A stretch of 64,000 nt of DNA from Porites lobata (GCA_942486035.1 CALNXK010000151.1:725001-789000); one strand, 5' to 3'; positions 24,201 to 37,380 are shown, numbered from the stretch's first letter. A program made the numbers and translations. Notes: generated by a model not told the origin, from the letters alone.

Positions 24201-27200
24201 AAAAGGGTTAAGGTACTGTTTTCTTAACCAGTGATAATCGTATTCACTTGATAAGCATGGCTCAACAAGGAGCACCAGAAGATCGTGTGTTTTATTGTTT
24301 TTGTTTTTTCTCTTCTTATTTTTGCCTGATAGTAAGCAAAAACAAATTGCTATTAAATCAGTGAACTAGTTGGGCTTGATAGAGCCCATGTACATATAGC
24401 TAGTGTTTTTATTTAAATTTATAGCATTGTGAACTTTTTAGCTTTAATTACTATGTTCATTTTAGCTTTTATATTCTTTTAACATTTAAAGCATCAGTTT
24501 TTACACACTTTTGATGATTTGTATTTACTTGGAAAAGACACGTTATACATTTTTAATTATTATTAATTATTATTAAAAGATGCTAAACTCGAGCCTTATA
24601 GAAATGCACAAAATAGTTGCTGCTAAATTGAGTGCCGTTTATGAAATACTTAAGGCCCTTAGAGTCTCTTGATCCACTGGCAAAACAATAATTTATTAGG
24701 AAGAAAAATGTAACTAATTATTGCGAGTCTCTTGAGGCTTTTTTCACGAGTCGCTTTTCTTGTCGTAATACCACCCAATGGTGTCATTAGTGTTTGCTTA
24801 TAGCCATAGGAATGATTACTTTTAACCTCTTATTTCATTAGGGGGTGTGACCACGCCCACAAGAAGAGGAACTGGCAAAAGGAGAGAGTAAGCTACAGTA
24901 GTATAATGGTTGTAAAATCCTTTGTTTTGCACATGATTTCATACCACTTTAGAAGATATTGAATGTTGGAAATTTCCCCGTCTAAGTGAAAGGATGATCA
25001 TTTGCTCTCTTTCACTTCTATTTTTTACTTCTAGTAATGTTCCATTTTTCAAACAGAAAAGTAGTATTTTACTGACACTGTTACTGGTATCGAGCTCATC
25101 AATAATCAAACTTCACTAATACTGCTAACAGTTGCAGGCTCCAAAATGTTATGCTTATCACGACAAGGATCTTAGATTAAGGTTAAGCCCCGTGCAATTG
25201 GGCGCAACATTGTTGAATGTTACATGTTGAGTCCGTTTGCACACCCCGTTGTATGTTGTTAGGAGTTGTTGCGCAAAGTTTGAAACCGGTCAAACTTTTA
25301 GCTACGTTCAAACGGACGCAACAACTCCCAACATTGTTGGGGTTAACTGTACATGTGACACCTTACTCCTGGTGCATTGTGAACACTCGGATGTTAAAAA
25401 GTAGGTTAGTGAAAGGAACACTTTCCCCATAAAGTTGTTTGATGCTTGTCAAATAAAAAGCAATTGGATCTTTTTCACTTTCAGGGTACGCCGTGTCCCT
25501 TCCAAGTCAGAGCATGGTAAAAAAATAGTTTTCTCTTTATGGTTAATGCTATTTTTTCAAAGTCGCTGACAAAAAAAAAGAAATCAATTAACAACAGTGC
25601 TACTGCAAGGATTGTTTGGGTAGTATGTGTTCCTAGCCTTTGTGTAAAAGTGACGCTGGAACCAACTTTGTGTAGATACAAAGCTGAGACTCTGTATGCG
25701 TATTTATGAAAAATCGGAGTTGTAATAGTCGTTTTTCGTGAAACGACGATTATCTAGAGATTTGAGCGACGATCACATTGCCATTCCGATCAAGTTTGAT
25801 AACGTAAGTCGTGCGATAACGGCAAAGAGATCTGCCAAAAAGTCTGCCTCATGTTCAGAGTTTCTGTTTTGCTTATTAAACCTGTTGCTTTTGTTATTTT
25901 CTCGTTTTCTTCTTCTTTGTCGTGGTTGCACGAGCTCGCTAGTAGCGTTACCACACAAAACAATTTTTGATATGCGATGATTTCGTTGAAAATCGACGAT
26001 TTGACAAAAAATGTATTTTATTAGGTATCCAAACGGGTGCCTTCCCGTGTTCGATATATTGCACCACCACGTCATTATAATAGTAAAAATAATTAAATAA
26101 ATAGATGTTAAATAAATAAATATATAAAAATAAAAATAGACTAGAAATTAAGTAAGGGTTTAGCCAAACTATGGTCTTTTTTTTATTTATAACAAGGTCA
26201 TCCTCGCCGAGGTTCAGCTCTTCCTTCGGATAGTGGAGCTACCAAAGAGGAAGAAGAGTGAGTATGGAGGATTAACATGCCAGCCATTACACAAGTCATG
26301 TTTGGTTTCTCTGACTGTATTTTCCTCCTTTGTCACGTTCACAGGGAGATAGATGGTGCGAATTACATAGTGTTTTGTCGATCCTTGCTGAGACTCATAC
26401 AGGTAATTACCTTACCAGTATTAAAGTCCCAGAAAGAGGCGAGTGGTGGGTGGGGGGGGGGGATATAAGAGTTGTGCTGCCAAGGCCTTAAAACCCTGAC
26501 CCTGTTTAACACAAAAATTGTTAATTTGGCTACCCTGTAAGATAAGAGGCCTTTAATATTTTGTGACCCGGGTTCGTTTCGTTTTGCGTACAGAATTAAC
26601 TAATTTTCTAAGGTAACACTATTTTATTTTATTAGATTCACACTCTTTTTGAAGAAGACACTTTTTCAAGACGCTAAGTAGTTTGAAAAGCGATATTATA
26701 TACGTTGTCTAAGACTCAAGGCCCTGAAAACCACACCCTGTTCAGCATCACATACATGTACCCGTTTAGGCAAAATAAAGGTGTGCCCCTGTCCCGGGTA
26801 TCAAACAAAGTGATCAGTGTTGAAATCTGACGTTTATTTGTAATTATTTGGATTGAGTTAACCTCTGACGAGGGCGTGTTTTGTGACTTTTCTTGTTAGA
26901 GTGAGCGTGAATTGATGAAGAGTATAATTCCTGAGATAAGCCAAAGCACCACATTTGACAAGCTAATCCAAGCCTCTATGGATATGTTCATTTCTGAAGG
27001 AGAGGTATTTAGCCCCTTGACACCTGAAATGCATGTCTTACGCTGCTTGTGTGGGACCCCATAGCCACTTGCCATCGGGGGGTTATGTGACCAATTCCAT
27101 CCTAAAATTATGAGACAACCCTAAAAATACTAAAGTATTGAAAGAGCAACTCGTAAAACAAATAGCGGATCTGCAAATTTTTAGGTTTTAATCCCCTACC

Positions 27201-30200
27201 AGTGCTATTTTGTGGTGATTTGAATACCGTAAATGATCTAATAGAAGCCCACTCTCTCATAAACGCCCCTCTACGCTGTTCAACGATTCTTAGCCTACGT
27301 AGTTTGCGTCGGTTTTTTAGGACGAAAGGAGAAATATCGAGGACGCACGCGCGCTTAAGAGGGGAGGCTCTTTTCCCCCTCACGTGTTTCCCTTGCGCGC
27401 GCGCCTGCCACGCTGGCATTTCACTGCGTCAAACGAGAGAAATATGCAAACGCTTAGGGAAGTACTTCAAAGCTAAGGTTTGCTACTGTCACTGTCGAAA
27501 GTTTAAGGTATTATCAATACCCTGTTGGTTCACTAACATCTTGAAAGTTTACTGAAAAAGTCTGAAGTGTTTGAAAGCCGAGGCTGGTGTTATTGTCGGT
27601 GCCATTTTCCAGAATGATTTTCTTTTGACGCGAAGCATTTTCAACAAAGAAAAAGTTCCAAAATCCGAGGAAGATGAAAAGATAGTTACGCTTAGGAACT
27701 GATTCATACATCTTTGCCAATTTTTACAGTTACTGATACTGAAATCCTAGCAAGTTAAAACAAAAAAGCCTTAGAAATTTGACTGTGGTGGACGCTGGCA
27801 TAGCTCAGTCGATTAATGGTTGTTGGGGAATGGGATAAACGACAGGCTTGGAAATTTCTAATCTTGCAAGAATGGGAGTGAGACTTGACTGTTTAATGAA
27901 ATTGTTTGCTTTTTCTCTCTTTTGTTTTACAGGCTATAATAAACATTCTGAAGCGCTACTATAACAAACATAACTACTCGGCCATTCTACAAGTTCTTCC
28001 TATTCTTAAGGCATTCATTGCGATCCAGCCTGATTTCTATGTAACCTTACAGGTCAGTTCATTGCTGGGGTTTGTTTTGTAGGTACACGTGTTATAGAAG
28101 CTTCAGAAAAGACGTTTTTGAGCGTCGCATGTTAAACGGAAGTGTACTCTTGTCATTCTTGGGCAGTGGTTTCACCCACATTTTTCAGGTAAATCGTCTT
28201 TATGAGAGTAAAGACATTAGCATGAATACTATGTCACTTTCGGTTGACGTACGTCGCTCAAAAATGCCTTTGAGTTAATCCGGGAACGAAGAATATAAAG
28301 CAAATCCTGTCTTCTGATTGGCTACCTAAGAGAGCAAGATAGGCCCATCTTGGCCTCCCGGAATTTCCCGCGTTGGTCCCGCAAGAAAAACTTTTCGTTG
28401 TGGTCGTATGATAATTCATTGACCAAACCTCGTCACAGTACTTCTAGTCTTTATACTAGATGACTTAAACCTCGGAGACAAGTAAGATGTCTGCGGCCGA
28501 GTGCATAGACCAGACGCCCTTAACTTGTGATGTTGAATGCGACTGTCATGTTTTCCTGTAAATTTATGTTAGACGTACGTCTTAGATGTCCATTAGTAAA
28601 ATACATTGGCTCCTTTGCAGGAGACGTTTCACAGAACTCAGGGTCAGTTTCCCACGCTCATTCACGCTATGGAAGCTACGGTAAGTAGATGTCTCTCTAT
28701 CTCTCTGTTCGTAGAGAGAAGTCGTTACGTCACGTTGTCATGGTAGCAAAATTTCTGGATGACGAGGAACTAAAAACGTCGCACTGTTTCAAGCTCCAGC
28801 GATTTTAATCAATGTCATTTAATTTGACAAGTGTTGGCGAAATTTTATAGGGTTGGACACGAGGGAACCGTATCTAAGTTGAGAGAAAGAAAACATTTTT
28901 TTTTTGTCGTGTTCGTGTACTTCATAAAGCGGGTGCGTGAAATTAGAAAGTATAGTGTCACAGTCGTGCATCGACGGCTTAGAAATGTACAAAAAGCGTG
29001 ATGCACGTGCAAAGTTGTTGTTTTGCTTGTATAAACCTATTACTTTTTTTCCGTCCTCGTCGTCGTCCCTATTGTTGTGATCAAGAAATTTTGCTGCCAT
29101 GGCAACGTGAAGTCACACTTCTCTCTATTTCAACAACATATTTCACTGGCAAACAAAGAAATGTCTGACTTTAAGCAAAGCGTTTCTAAAATTGTCAACC
29201 CCAATCAAAAGATCTCTGGAAAGTCCCAATATTAAGGAACTTACTCAGCATATATAACAGGAGAGGGAATATGACGGCAAACCTTGTGTGACAAGCGTGA
29301 CAACAATAATGTTTGCAGAGAATTTTCCGACGAGCTTTACCTTCCTTTAATCATACCTTTTTTTGTTAAAGACCAGAAAACACCAGTGTTAAGAGAAGAT
29401 CACGACAAAACACGCACCTTACAGCCCTGTAACGTTTATCACAAAACACACGTACACCTGTATTGTCGTCCTCTTCTGCCGTGCTATTGTGTAAGCCCAC
29501 TACATGTACTTTTAGGTGGAACATGGTCTGGGGGCTAAACTTGAATCTTAGTTTTAGCACCCACAACCTCCCCCACTATTTTTCGCGATTTTGTTCTGTT
29601 ACTTATATTTATAATATAACTTACTTTAGTATCTTAGTTTAATATCTGTGTACAAATGTATCTATTTTTCAGTCTGCTAAAGCATTGGATGATTTTGCTG
29701 ATGGAATAAGGGTGAGGAAATACTCATTAACCCATTTTTCAGCATCGAATTTCCCATTGTACAAACACTGCTTTATCGACAAATAGGATGTATGATCACC
29801 CTAGATGAATTCCCTTGGTATTTGAAATGTGATTGCCCTTGGGATTACTTGATATATTTTTTTTCCTTTCCCTTAGTGTCATTTCAGGACGCTGTCGTAG
29901 CGCATACATGGGCTTATCCAGTTGCTTAGATCCTTCTCTTATTCAGTTCATGATAATGTTTAAGCTTGCACATTTACAGCCTCCCATGCAGACGTTCTTA
30001 AGGTTATGTTCACCCTATACCGGAGAGCTTTTGCGCAACAAAGCGACTCATTTTACGACTTAGTTCAGGTCACAAATGGAGGTCTTTCATGTTGGTTACT
30101 TCTCTGGGCAATCTTTAAAGTCGACTCTAGGAGGACAGTGAAAGGTTACTTGCATGTATTTGTTTTTACAGCATGCTCCAGACAAGCATTCCAACATGCC

Positions 30201-33200
30201 TAGCGATGGAACGGTACATGAGCTCACCAGAAATGTAAGTTGAAGAGATTTTAATTTTTAGACTCGTCATACTAGACTTGCCAATTTTTGTTGGGCATGA
30301 AGGTGAAACCGTGGCGTAGTCTTCGTATGACGATTGAAATCTTCCGCCATTATTTTCAGGTCTGCACTGCATAAATAGCTGAGCCACCGCGTAGTCTTCT
30401 GTCCCTTTTCCTTTCAATATCAGTACAATTGACGTCAAGTATGTTGATATCGGTAAACATCTTCATATTTGGTCAACACCAGCTGCTTATGAAAAATTAG
30501 CCAGGAGATACCAGCCTATCAGAAAGATGTTATTATTCAATCAAAATATTTCTCCATTGCTGATTGGCTCAAATCCCACAGCTAATCCTCCGTAACCAGC
30601 TAGCGTTGACAAAATCTAGAAGACGTTTGCGATATCCGGAAAATGACGTCAATATTCTTGGCTAATCGCTAGAAAAAAAAAAAGAAACGGCAACCGAGAG
30701 GCCCTTGGGACGAGGCTGCGTTGCTTTGGTTGAGCAATATAAAAAGGCGGAACATTTCAAACGTTTCGTGAAGAAGAAATAAGCGATCTGCTGCCTAGAA
30801 ACGTAGCAAGAATATCAAGGATGCAACTCGGTGGATGATACCCTCCTCGATCTCCATAATTCTCCAGATTATCCTCAGGGGTATCCGCCTAGAATTGCTA
30901 ATTATTCAAGCGTAACACAAGTGCTTTGTCTTTCCCCTTAGACACTTATTTTTATGGAGCAGCTTCTTCCTTATGTTGAGACAGTCGGCAGCATGTTGGT
31001 TACCTTGCAAGGTAATTATAGTAAAAGTAAATTATTGTTTGGTTTTTACTCCTGACTTGTTGTACCCCCGACTTATCTAGGACGATCGAAGGGCCTCGGC
31101 TCGCAGGGTAGTCTTGTTGTGAATATGGTACGATGATTCGTTAGCCAACAAGTGCCAAGTGCACGGCCGTTAGGCCTGGGCTCGAAACTGTATCCTAGCA
31201 ACATGCAGCGCATGCTCAACAAAGATCTCGCTTGATTCATGCAGAGTCTTTGGTGTACTCCAAAATCGAGTAAGCAAAAGAAAGGCTCTGCTGGCAGAGT
31301 GCACATCGTGTTGCAGCAAATTTTTAATCTTCTCGAAAATTTTCAGAGTAGTTCTCAAACTCCTTAGGCCAAGTTACATTTTCCATGCGCTCATTTCGCT
31401 TCTTAGCTGAACGACTTCAGACGTTAGCGAAACGAGTGGTCATCAAACCAACCCCACTCTTTCAACAACTTTTCTTCCTCGGGCTACTCCCTTGTCTCGT
31501 GTTTCGTGCTCAACCCCAACCTCGTTCCCAGGGTTCTCTCCTACACGTTCCTACGGAGCGAGAGAGAGAGACGGGTAGGAGAGAGAACCCGGGAACGAGG
31601 TTGGTTGAACCCCAGTAACTCCCATCTTCGGAGACCCAGGAGCGGTCAGTCGGATCGGTAGCCATTTTCGCTGAGAACTCTTCTCGAAGAAAGCTTTCCT
31701 GCACGAGCCAGACAGGTACGGCGAACAGTCGAGGTGGCAGGTAAACTCCGTGGTAGAAGATCACAAAAGCAGCACGATAGATGCTGGCCACCGATTGTGC
31801 CCATAGAGAAACGAGCATTCGAATGAGTCGTGGAACTGGTTCGCTTGAGTAGCATCCCACTGGCTCTATTGCCCATTCTTAAAAAGTTTCGCCGCCGTTT
31901 TTCCCGACCCGAATGACCTTCTCCGGGTCTCCGAGGATGAGTGACTCCTCGCAGCGTATTGGGTCTGAACCAAAGCTACACTTCCCTCTTTTGAAAACCA
32001 ATCTGTTAGATTTTCTCCAAGCAACTTATTTTCTTTGCTTTAGTGTTAATTTATTTTTGCAGAGGATCAAAGTGGTAATTTCTTTACTAGAGAACCAGAG
32101 TTGTTTACAAAGGTTGTCTCCGAATATGTTCGTAAGTATTTAGCCTTATCAGTCACTTAGGACATGTGTCCCTTCAAGAAAGAAAAATTATCTGTAATTC
32201 TGTTTCTTGTACGGGTCACTGAAATACTTCTCATCTCTGCTTCTGCCATTTTTATGCAGAACGTGTGCTTGGAGCCCTTGGACTGAATCTTGAGCTCAAG
32301 GCGAGGGTGTATGAGGCTCCGACCCTGTCATCTCTCTTCTTACTCAACAACTATAACTACATCGTCAAGACTCTTCAACGGTACGAATATTGTATGAATA
32401 CAAAACTTTGCTTATTAGAACACAAGGAGGCTAAACACGAGCTATCGGAGCTGTTAGCCGTCTCAAGTGATTGGCGGACTTGTCACGTGACAGAATTTCT
32501 TGGTATAGGCCGTGGCGACAAAGTGGCAGTTTCAAAAACTCCTTTTCAGTTTCTTTAGATTCTGATTTGTAAACTAGGAAACAACTCTTTCACGTAATTT
32601 AGACTGGAAATACAAGCTGAAAGTGAGGAAAATCAACTTTATCTTCTGTGTTTTGTGTTTGCAGTTGGTTGCTAGACTGCTTCTAGCAGTCTCGTAGGAT
32701 TGTTCAGTGAACTCGAAATTTTGGAAGGGAGAATATTTTACAGGTGCGTCACCTGTTTTCGTTTCTCTATTACAGGTCGGGTCTTCTTGCACTTCTCCAA
32801 GAAGGTGGAATCGCTGGAGTGGAGAAACAGTACGAGACGCTAATAGATGAACAGAAAGCCACCTACCAAAAATGGTAGGAATAGTCATTTAATGTAGTAT
32901 TAATTAACAAGCTTCCTCTTTTTGAATGTGTTGTGCCTTACACTTCATATACCTGGTACTCAGGCAATCTCGTACCCACATCTCACTCTGTCTTACGCTC
33001 CCTTGGCCGCGGGAGATCTGGCTACGAGATTAGTACTCAGGGTCTCTCTTTTTTTCCGTCCCCTGCTGAAGAAGAGAGGGCCTGAGAACAAGGTTGGCAC
33101 TAGACGCTCACAGAATACCCACTGTTTAAGAGAAAATGCATCGTTAATGAAGATTGCTTCTTAAAGAGGAATCATTCAACAAGGACAAGTGCTGGTGATT

Positions 33201-36200
33201 TTTCGCGCCATTTTGTACCGACTGTTAAGGCGATTTCGTGGCGATTTTATTTACTGAAGTGCATAACTGATCTGCAGAGAGACCCAAGCTAGGTTTTTAG
33301 CAACTCTCCTGCGGATATTCGCTAATAAATCTAATCGCGCAGTTTCTAAACAACGGTGATTTTGCGGCGAAAAAACCACCTTCAAATCGTCGCTAGTTTT
33401 CACTTGCGACTTAATATTGTGCATAAATTTCGCTTTTTTTTTTATTTAAAAATTTGGAGCGCGCAAATACTTATGGAAATGTAATCAAATGCGCGATAAA
33501 AATGAATATATAACTTATAAAATAGTGTAAATAAAATTAACAATTAATGAATGAGGCTGAGTATCTTATGAAGAATTATGGAGATCGACGAGAGTGTTAT
33601 CTGTCGAGGCCGTAGGCCGAGGCGGATAACACCCTCCGAGATCTCCGTAATTCTTCATATGATACGAAAGCCGAATTCAATAATTGTTTTATTATTCATT
33701 CAAAATAATTCCTAGTTTAAAAACATAGCTAAAACATGCTTACCTCCATCAATGTTAAGTTCATCGTCGATAGTGCACGTATAGAGTTGTTCAGCTCCGC
33801 AAATTCTCCAAATAGCAGATGTCGCCCTTCGAGTTGTCTTCTTGCTGTTCTTGCCATTTTTTAGCTTTTATTTCGCCTAGTTCTTACTTTTGGAACGAGT
33901 GAAATGTCCGCCATTTTTGTTTTCACAACCAAAACAACTCAACCTCGTCCCCAGGTCTTCTCGGTTAACGGTGCTTTAACCTGCAAGGAAGCTGCTCTTT
34001 TGACGCCATCGGTTGATTAATCGCAAAATTCTTCTAAATCTGGTCATCAGTAGCTGGTTATGGTGAATTATCCGTGTACTTTTTAGCCAATCAGAAGCGG
34101 GGAAATATTTTGAATGAATAATAATATACATAAATCGCTCAAATATCGCCAGGTGTAAACAGTCCTTTTAAAAGTAAAGTAGCGCCGTTTAGTGATCGAG
34201 TGCTTGGGTCTGAAGTCCTCCGGCTCAATTTGGGTTTTCTGTTTAGTAATCAATCTCTCACGAAAAAACGTTTGTTATTCATTCCTGTTTGAGCAACTTC
34301 TTGATTAGACGTTTCTTTGATCGATTGATAAAATTATCAAAGGGCTGATTATTCAATGGCTGGCCGACCGTATTGCTGACTGACAGTCTGACTGACCGAC
34401 TGGCTGACCGACTCACTGACCATTGACTGAAACTAATGTGTGATTCATGGATGAATTAATTGGTCATTGCTTGTTGGTTTGTTGCTATTTAGCTGGGCAA
34501 AAGTTCTCAACTTTCTGCTCGAGATGGACAAACCGATGTCGACTCATAAAGCATCTGAACAACAAACAAAGGTGAGCATTGAAAAGAGTCGAGGAGTTGG
34601 GAAGGGGCGGGAGACGGGACGGGACGGGACAGGAGAAAGGGAGGGGGTGGGTAACGCCTGAGAACACTGTGAGAATGAGAAACACCCCCGAGTTAGTGGC
34701 GGTTGACCACATACCCAGTTTCCCAAATAAACAGTGAGCACGAGTGGGTGTAGTTTCCTCTCCCCTTACCGTCCCCTACCCCGTCTTCTCTTTTGCCCGC
34801 CCTTGCTATTTCTTCTCTCCCCAATCTTCCTCTGTTATAAAATCAAAGATGGCGGCCGCTGTATAAATAAGACCATAAATAAGACCATAATTAAGTAACT
34901 TTCGCCCATCCAAATCAAATACGCTTGCATTGCATGATAGCATTATTCGAGTAAGTGCCTGAAAACTAGATTGAGCAGAACTTAAGTTAAAAACAACTTG
35001 CTGCCTGTATGCCTGTGTGGTGGGTTTTAGTGTTTAATGTAAGCTTTCTTTTTTCTGTTTTAGCTGAAAGATAAGCAAAGGCAACTTATTAAAGACAAGT
35101 TCAAGGTACGAATAGCAAACTTAAGGTAAACCTGTCACCAGTCAGCGAAATCTTGCACGGGTTATCAGTTCTTGTTTTGCAAAAAAGATGCTTTCCTTTG
35201 CCTGCGTGCAGACGTCTCCTATTTCCTTTGTTGCACGCGGAAAAGGGACCTTTTCCGAGTGCAACAAAGGAAATAGGAGACGTCTGCACGCAGGCAATGC
35301 TTTCCTAAATATGGATTTCTTTCGCTTAAAATGTCAGCTTAAGCGAAAAAAAATTGACACAGCATGTTTGTAAAGATTTTCTAGGTTTCAGCCGGCGAGG
35401 GAGTGGGTAAATTACTGTACATTTGTGGAGCTCTCAACTCCAAAACTTTTTTAAATTCGTGCTTGCGTGATTAGCGCGCGAAAAGCAAAACATCTTAAGG
35501 TCACAACCATGTCTACATACTCTCATGCAACACGCCTCTCGGCCAATCAGAGCGCGCGTACTGTCTCAGTTATTTATTAACAAGTAACCTGAATCTATTA
35601 AATTTCCCAAGTTTCCCCAATTTTGTCCATTGTCTTAGATAGGGTTTGGTGAAAAGAGGTTCTTTTAACACGTGCGTGACGTTGAGGAAATTGTTTTGTT
35701 TCTAGGGCTTCAACACGGAATTTGAGGAGCTCCATCAAATACAGAAAACGTATTCAGTGCCTGATACACAGCTCAGAGATCAGCTAAGAAATGACAACAT
35801 GGATCTAATTCTACCACATTATACAGCTTTTAGGGAGAAGTAAGTTATTTAGCCTGCGAACGCAGACCCACTTCTGGTTGTCTTCGTTCGTAGGCTACTA
35901 TATAGTTAGTTGAAATGGTAACGGCAGAAACTTCAGAAGTCTGCGCCTGACTGGCCCCAAGTTGACTCACAGTACGTCACGGCGGCCGTATTGAAGTAAA
36001 AAAGTACATGTAATACATGTTACACGGCGGCCATGTTGGTGTACAGAAAAAGTCTTGTAAGGATTGAACTCTTTTCTTATGTAAAAAATTTACCTTGTTC
36101 GAAGAAATTTGTTTCTGGAAAACAGCCCACCCACCCTTTCGCTAGGGAAAAATGTTGGCTTAGGGAAGGGGTAGAAGGGCAGTTTCCAAGAAACCTAAAT

Positions 36201-37173
36201 TGAACCGAAATTTGCATAGCTGCTGACCACGTGAGTGAAAACCGGCGATCTATTAGAGTGATTTAGCAAGATACCGGAAACGACAGTTGACGAGGGGAAA
36301 GCACGTGGATTGGACTGAAGCGCGATTTCCGGTGCCCAATTTGCCGCTCTACCGTTGGCAGGAGCCCATCAAATTTGATGGGCTCCTGCCGTTGGTCAAA
36401 TCAGTTTGATTGTTTACGCACGCAGTCGTCCCCGCCATCGCGTTGTCTTTGCTAATTCAGCCTAATTTTTTTAACAAGGGAAGCACCAACCTCGTCCTCT
36501 GGGTCTTCTCTGCCCTATTGGAAAACGAGAAGACCCTGGGGACGAGGTTGAGGGAAGCGCGTAGAAGATGCGCGCGGGGATTTATAGGAATTAGGAAAAT
36601 AAGGAGTCGTCGTTTTCCCTTTCCTCTCTGTTTCTCATCGTCCCCTTGGCCAAGATGCGGATCTAGTCTAAAGCGATCGATCGATGACCGCGTACAAATG
36701 AAGAGACGACTGGGACGAGTCAAGTATGCGTCTGACCAGCTTTAAGCATACAGATGTTCGGGGGAGTTTGGATCCTAGACTCTTCCTCAGGCCACGTCGC
36801 GCTATCCGAGTTAGCAGACGAGGCTTGGAACCAAGCGCGAGGCTTCGTCCGCGAATGGACACGTGACGTCATCTCACATCCGAAACCGCCAAGGACGACT
36901 GGGAGCGAGGCTGAGGGTATCCTGCGTTTAGGCAAACTACTGAGTAAAAAGAGTAGTGTAGCCAAAGAGGGGGGCAGGGGCTTAATAACTTTCTTCCCCC
37001 AGAAAAGAGGGGCTTATCAGAGAAGGGGGTGTTAAAAGAGGATTTACGATATTTTTTGTTCTTTTTATAGATACAGTACTTTACCCTTTACGAAAAACCC
37101 AGAAAAGTACATCAAGTACACGGTGGAAGAGATTGAAGCGATGCTGAAATCATTCTTTGATGTCTCGGCTTAA
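15239..37173 (+). CDS. EXOC7: Exocyst complex component 7 (Exo70), complete (28 exons)
   Basis: Exo70 binds phosphoinositides and helps tether secretory vesicles to the plasma membrane. Exons: 15239-15289, 16271-16336, 17096-17195, 17887-17971, 18590-18695, 19453-19570, 19720-19752, 20080-20148, 20989-21046, 22868-22877, 23948-23978, 24842-24887, 25485-25516, 26197-26257, 26345-26402, 26900-27004, 27933-28052, 28621-28680, 29673-29711, 30172-30234, 30942-31011, 32063-32131, 32260-32380, 32776-32874, 34493-34571, 35064-35105, 35706-35839, 37071-37173. Total 2028 nt, 675 aa; all phases agree. Markers: N-terminal coiled-coil ILSKFEGRIHKLEDTIVPVH, LDHVISYHHV, RHSKPVSI, SAKALDDFADGIR, MPSDGTVHELTRNT, LFLLNNYNYIVKTLQR and the C terminus PFTKNPEKYIKYTVEEIE. 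Exons 11-14 encode a basic, poorly conserved linker, the region that varies between human isoforms. Exon 10 is only 10 nt. Introns carry SINEs and MITEs but no break in frame. Confidence 0.97.
15819..15900 (-). repeat. tRNA-derived SINE head in EXOC7 intron 1
   Basis: Read on minus it has a box A-like TGGCAAAGTGG and a box B-like GGTTTGAATCC spaced as in a tRNA with a variable arm, but the acceptor stems do not pair. More likely a SINE fragment than a working tRNA. Confidence 0.5.
17331..17536 (+). mobile_element. 5'-truncated SINE in EXOC7 intron 3
   Basis: Shares with 19066-19372 the body beginning CTTCACCCAGGTGTATAAAT, then GATGGACTAGC and GGGATAAGCTC, ending at TTTGGGCCTTTGGC and a T-rich tail. 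Lacks the tRNA-like head. Same orientation as the other copy. Confidence 0.85.
18022..18195 (+). repeat. Dispersed repeat also present at 11659-11845
   Basis: Both copies contain CACTTCTTGCTTGTCTTT or a one-base variant, TTAGAGGATGAAGT, GACCTTTGCCCATTGGT and CAAGAAAATCT in the same order. One copy is in an EXOC7 intron, the other in a CCZ1 intron. Short open frames here come from the repeat. Confidence 0.75.
19066..19372 (+). mobile_element. Full-length tRNA-derived SINE in EXOC7 intron 5
   Basis: The head carries a box A match (TGGCTGAGTGG) and a box B-like GGGGTTCAGCCC, resembling a tRNA with a long variable arm (Ser/Leu type). The body matches the truncated copy at 17331-17536. The tail is CTTTACTTTTT. 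Polymerase III transcription is expected from family knowledge; no protein is encoded. Confidence 0.85.
21837..22812. mobile_element. 976 bp terminal-inverted-repeat element in EXOC7 intron 9
   Basis: The ends are about 44 bp inverted repeats: left TGGGCGATTCCAGAAAATAT, right the complement of TGGGCAATTCCAGAAAATAT, both continuing to CCACGGACGGCTT. Next to each end lie GAAGG-N-ATGGGGGGG subrepeats, themselves inverted. Flanks ATCTCAA and ATCTCCA suggest a 7-8 bp target duplication with one mismatch. No transposase frame, so a non-autonomous DNA transposon, possibly hAT-like. Confidence 0.8.
28107..28271. mobile_element. MITE in EXOC7 intron 17
   Basis: Ends are inverted repeats: AAAGACGTTTTTGAGCG with ACGGAAGTG on the left and the complement of AAAGGCATTTTTGAGCG with CCGAAAGTG on the right. 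A partial relative lies at 2718-2840 with the same GGCAGTAGTTTTGCCC-like interior. No coding capacity. Confidence 0.75.
28712..29127. mobile_element. 416 bp MITE in EXOC7 intron 18
   Basis: Ends TAGAGAGAAGT... with CACGTTGTCATGGTAGCAAA on the left and the inverted counterpart (CACGTTGCCATGGCAGCAAA) on the right. The interior carries the module GTGATGCACGTGCAAAGTTG that is also in the elements at 6853 and 38764. A shorter family member is at 56247-56505. Confidence 0.8.
31518..31604. repeat. Palindromic mini-element in EXOC7 intron 21
   Basis: AACCTCGTTCCCAGGGTTCT is mirrored by AGAACCCGGGAACGAGGTT. The sequence matches in type the elements at 36485 and 48990-49020. Flanks CTCAACCCC and TTGAACCCC agree at seven of nine positions. 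Confidence 0.7.
33547..34130. repeat. Dispersed repeat with central palindrome in EXOC7 intron 24
   Basis: A palindrome is centred near 33610: TATGAAGAATTATGGAGATC is mirrored by GATCTCCGTAATTCTTCATA around GAGGCCGTAGGCCGAGGC. Partial relatives are near 30530-30610 and 55561-55640. The right part ends TTTGAATGAATAATAATA. Confidence 0.65.
35198..35297. mobile_element. 100 bp palindromic mini-element with exact 9 bp target duplication
   Basis: Starts TTGCCTGCGTGCAGACG and ends with its complement CGTCTGCACGCAGGCAA; the arms of nearly 50 bp pair almost throughout. It is flanked by TGCTTTCCT at 35189-35197 and again at 35298-35306. Located in EXOC7 intron 26. Confidence 0.88.
36359..36388. repeat. 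Perfect 30 bp palindrome with CCGTTGG flanks
   Basis: CAGGAGCCCATCAAA is followed directly by its exact reverse complement. CCGTTGG stands immediately on both sides (36352-36358 and 36389-36395). In EXOC7 intron 27. Confidence 0.8.
36485..36549. mobile_element. 65 bp palindromic mini-element with 9 bp target duplication
   Basis: Left arm CCAACCTCGTCCTCTGGGTC and right arm GACCCTGGGGACGAGGTTG are complementary with few mismatches. Flanks are AAGGGAAGC and GAGGGAAGC (eight of nine identical). In EXOC7 intron 27. Confidence 0.8.
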
Positions 37174-37374
37174 AAAACTTTACACAATTTTCGACCATAA
37201 CAAGTAACATTTCTCTATTCAGCAATTTTTTTCAAGTATTGCTAAATTCATGTTGAAATAACAGTGGTTGTAATGTAAAAGTAATTGTAAAGAATATGAA
37301 GCGTAATTGAATAGGAAATTCCTTTTTCGAAGACAACAATGTCTTCGAGTTATCACGTTTAGGAAAAGTTAGAA

Positions 37375-37380
37375 AATAAA
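37375..37380 (+). terminator. EXOC7 polyadenylation signal AATAAA
   Basis: Canonical AATAAA about 200 bp after the EXOC7 stop, followed by a T-rich stretch. Confidence 0.65.
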
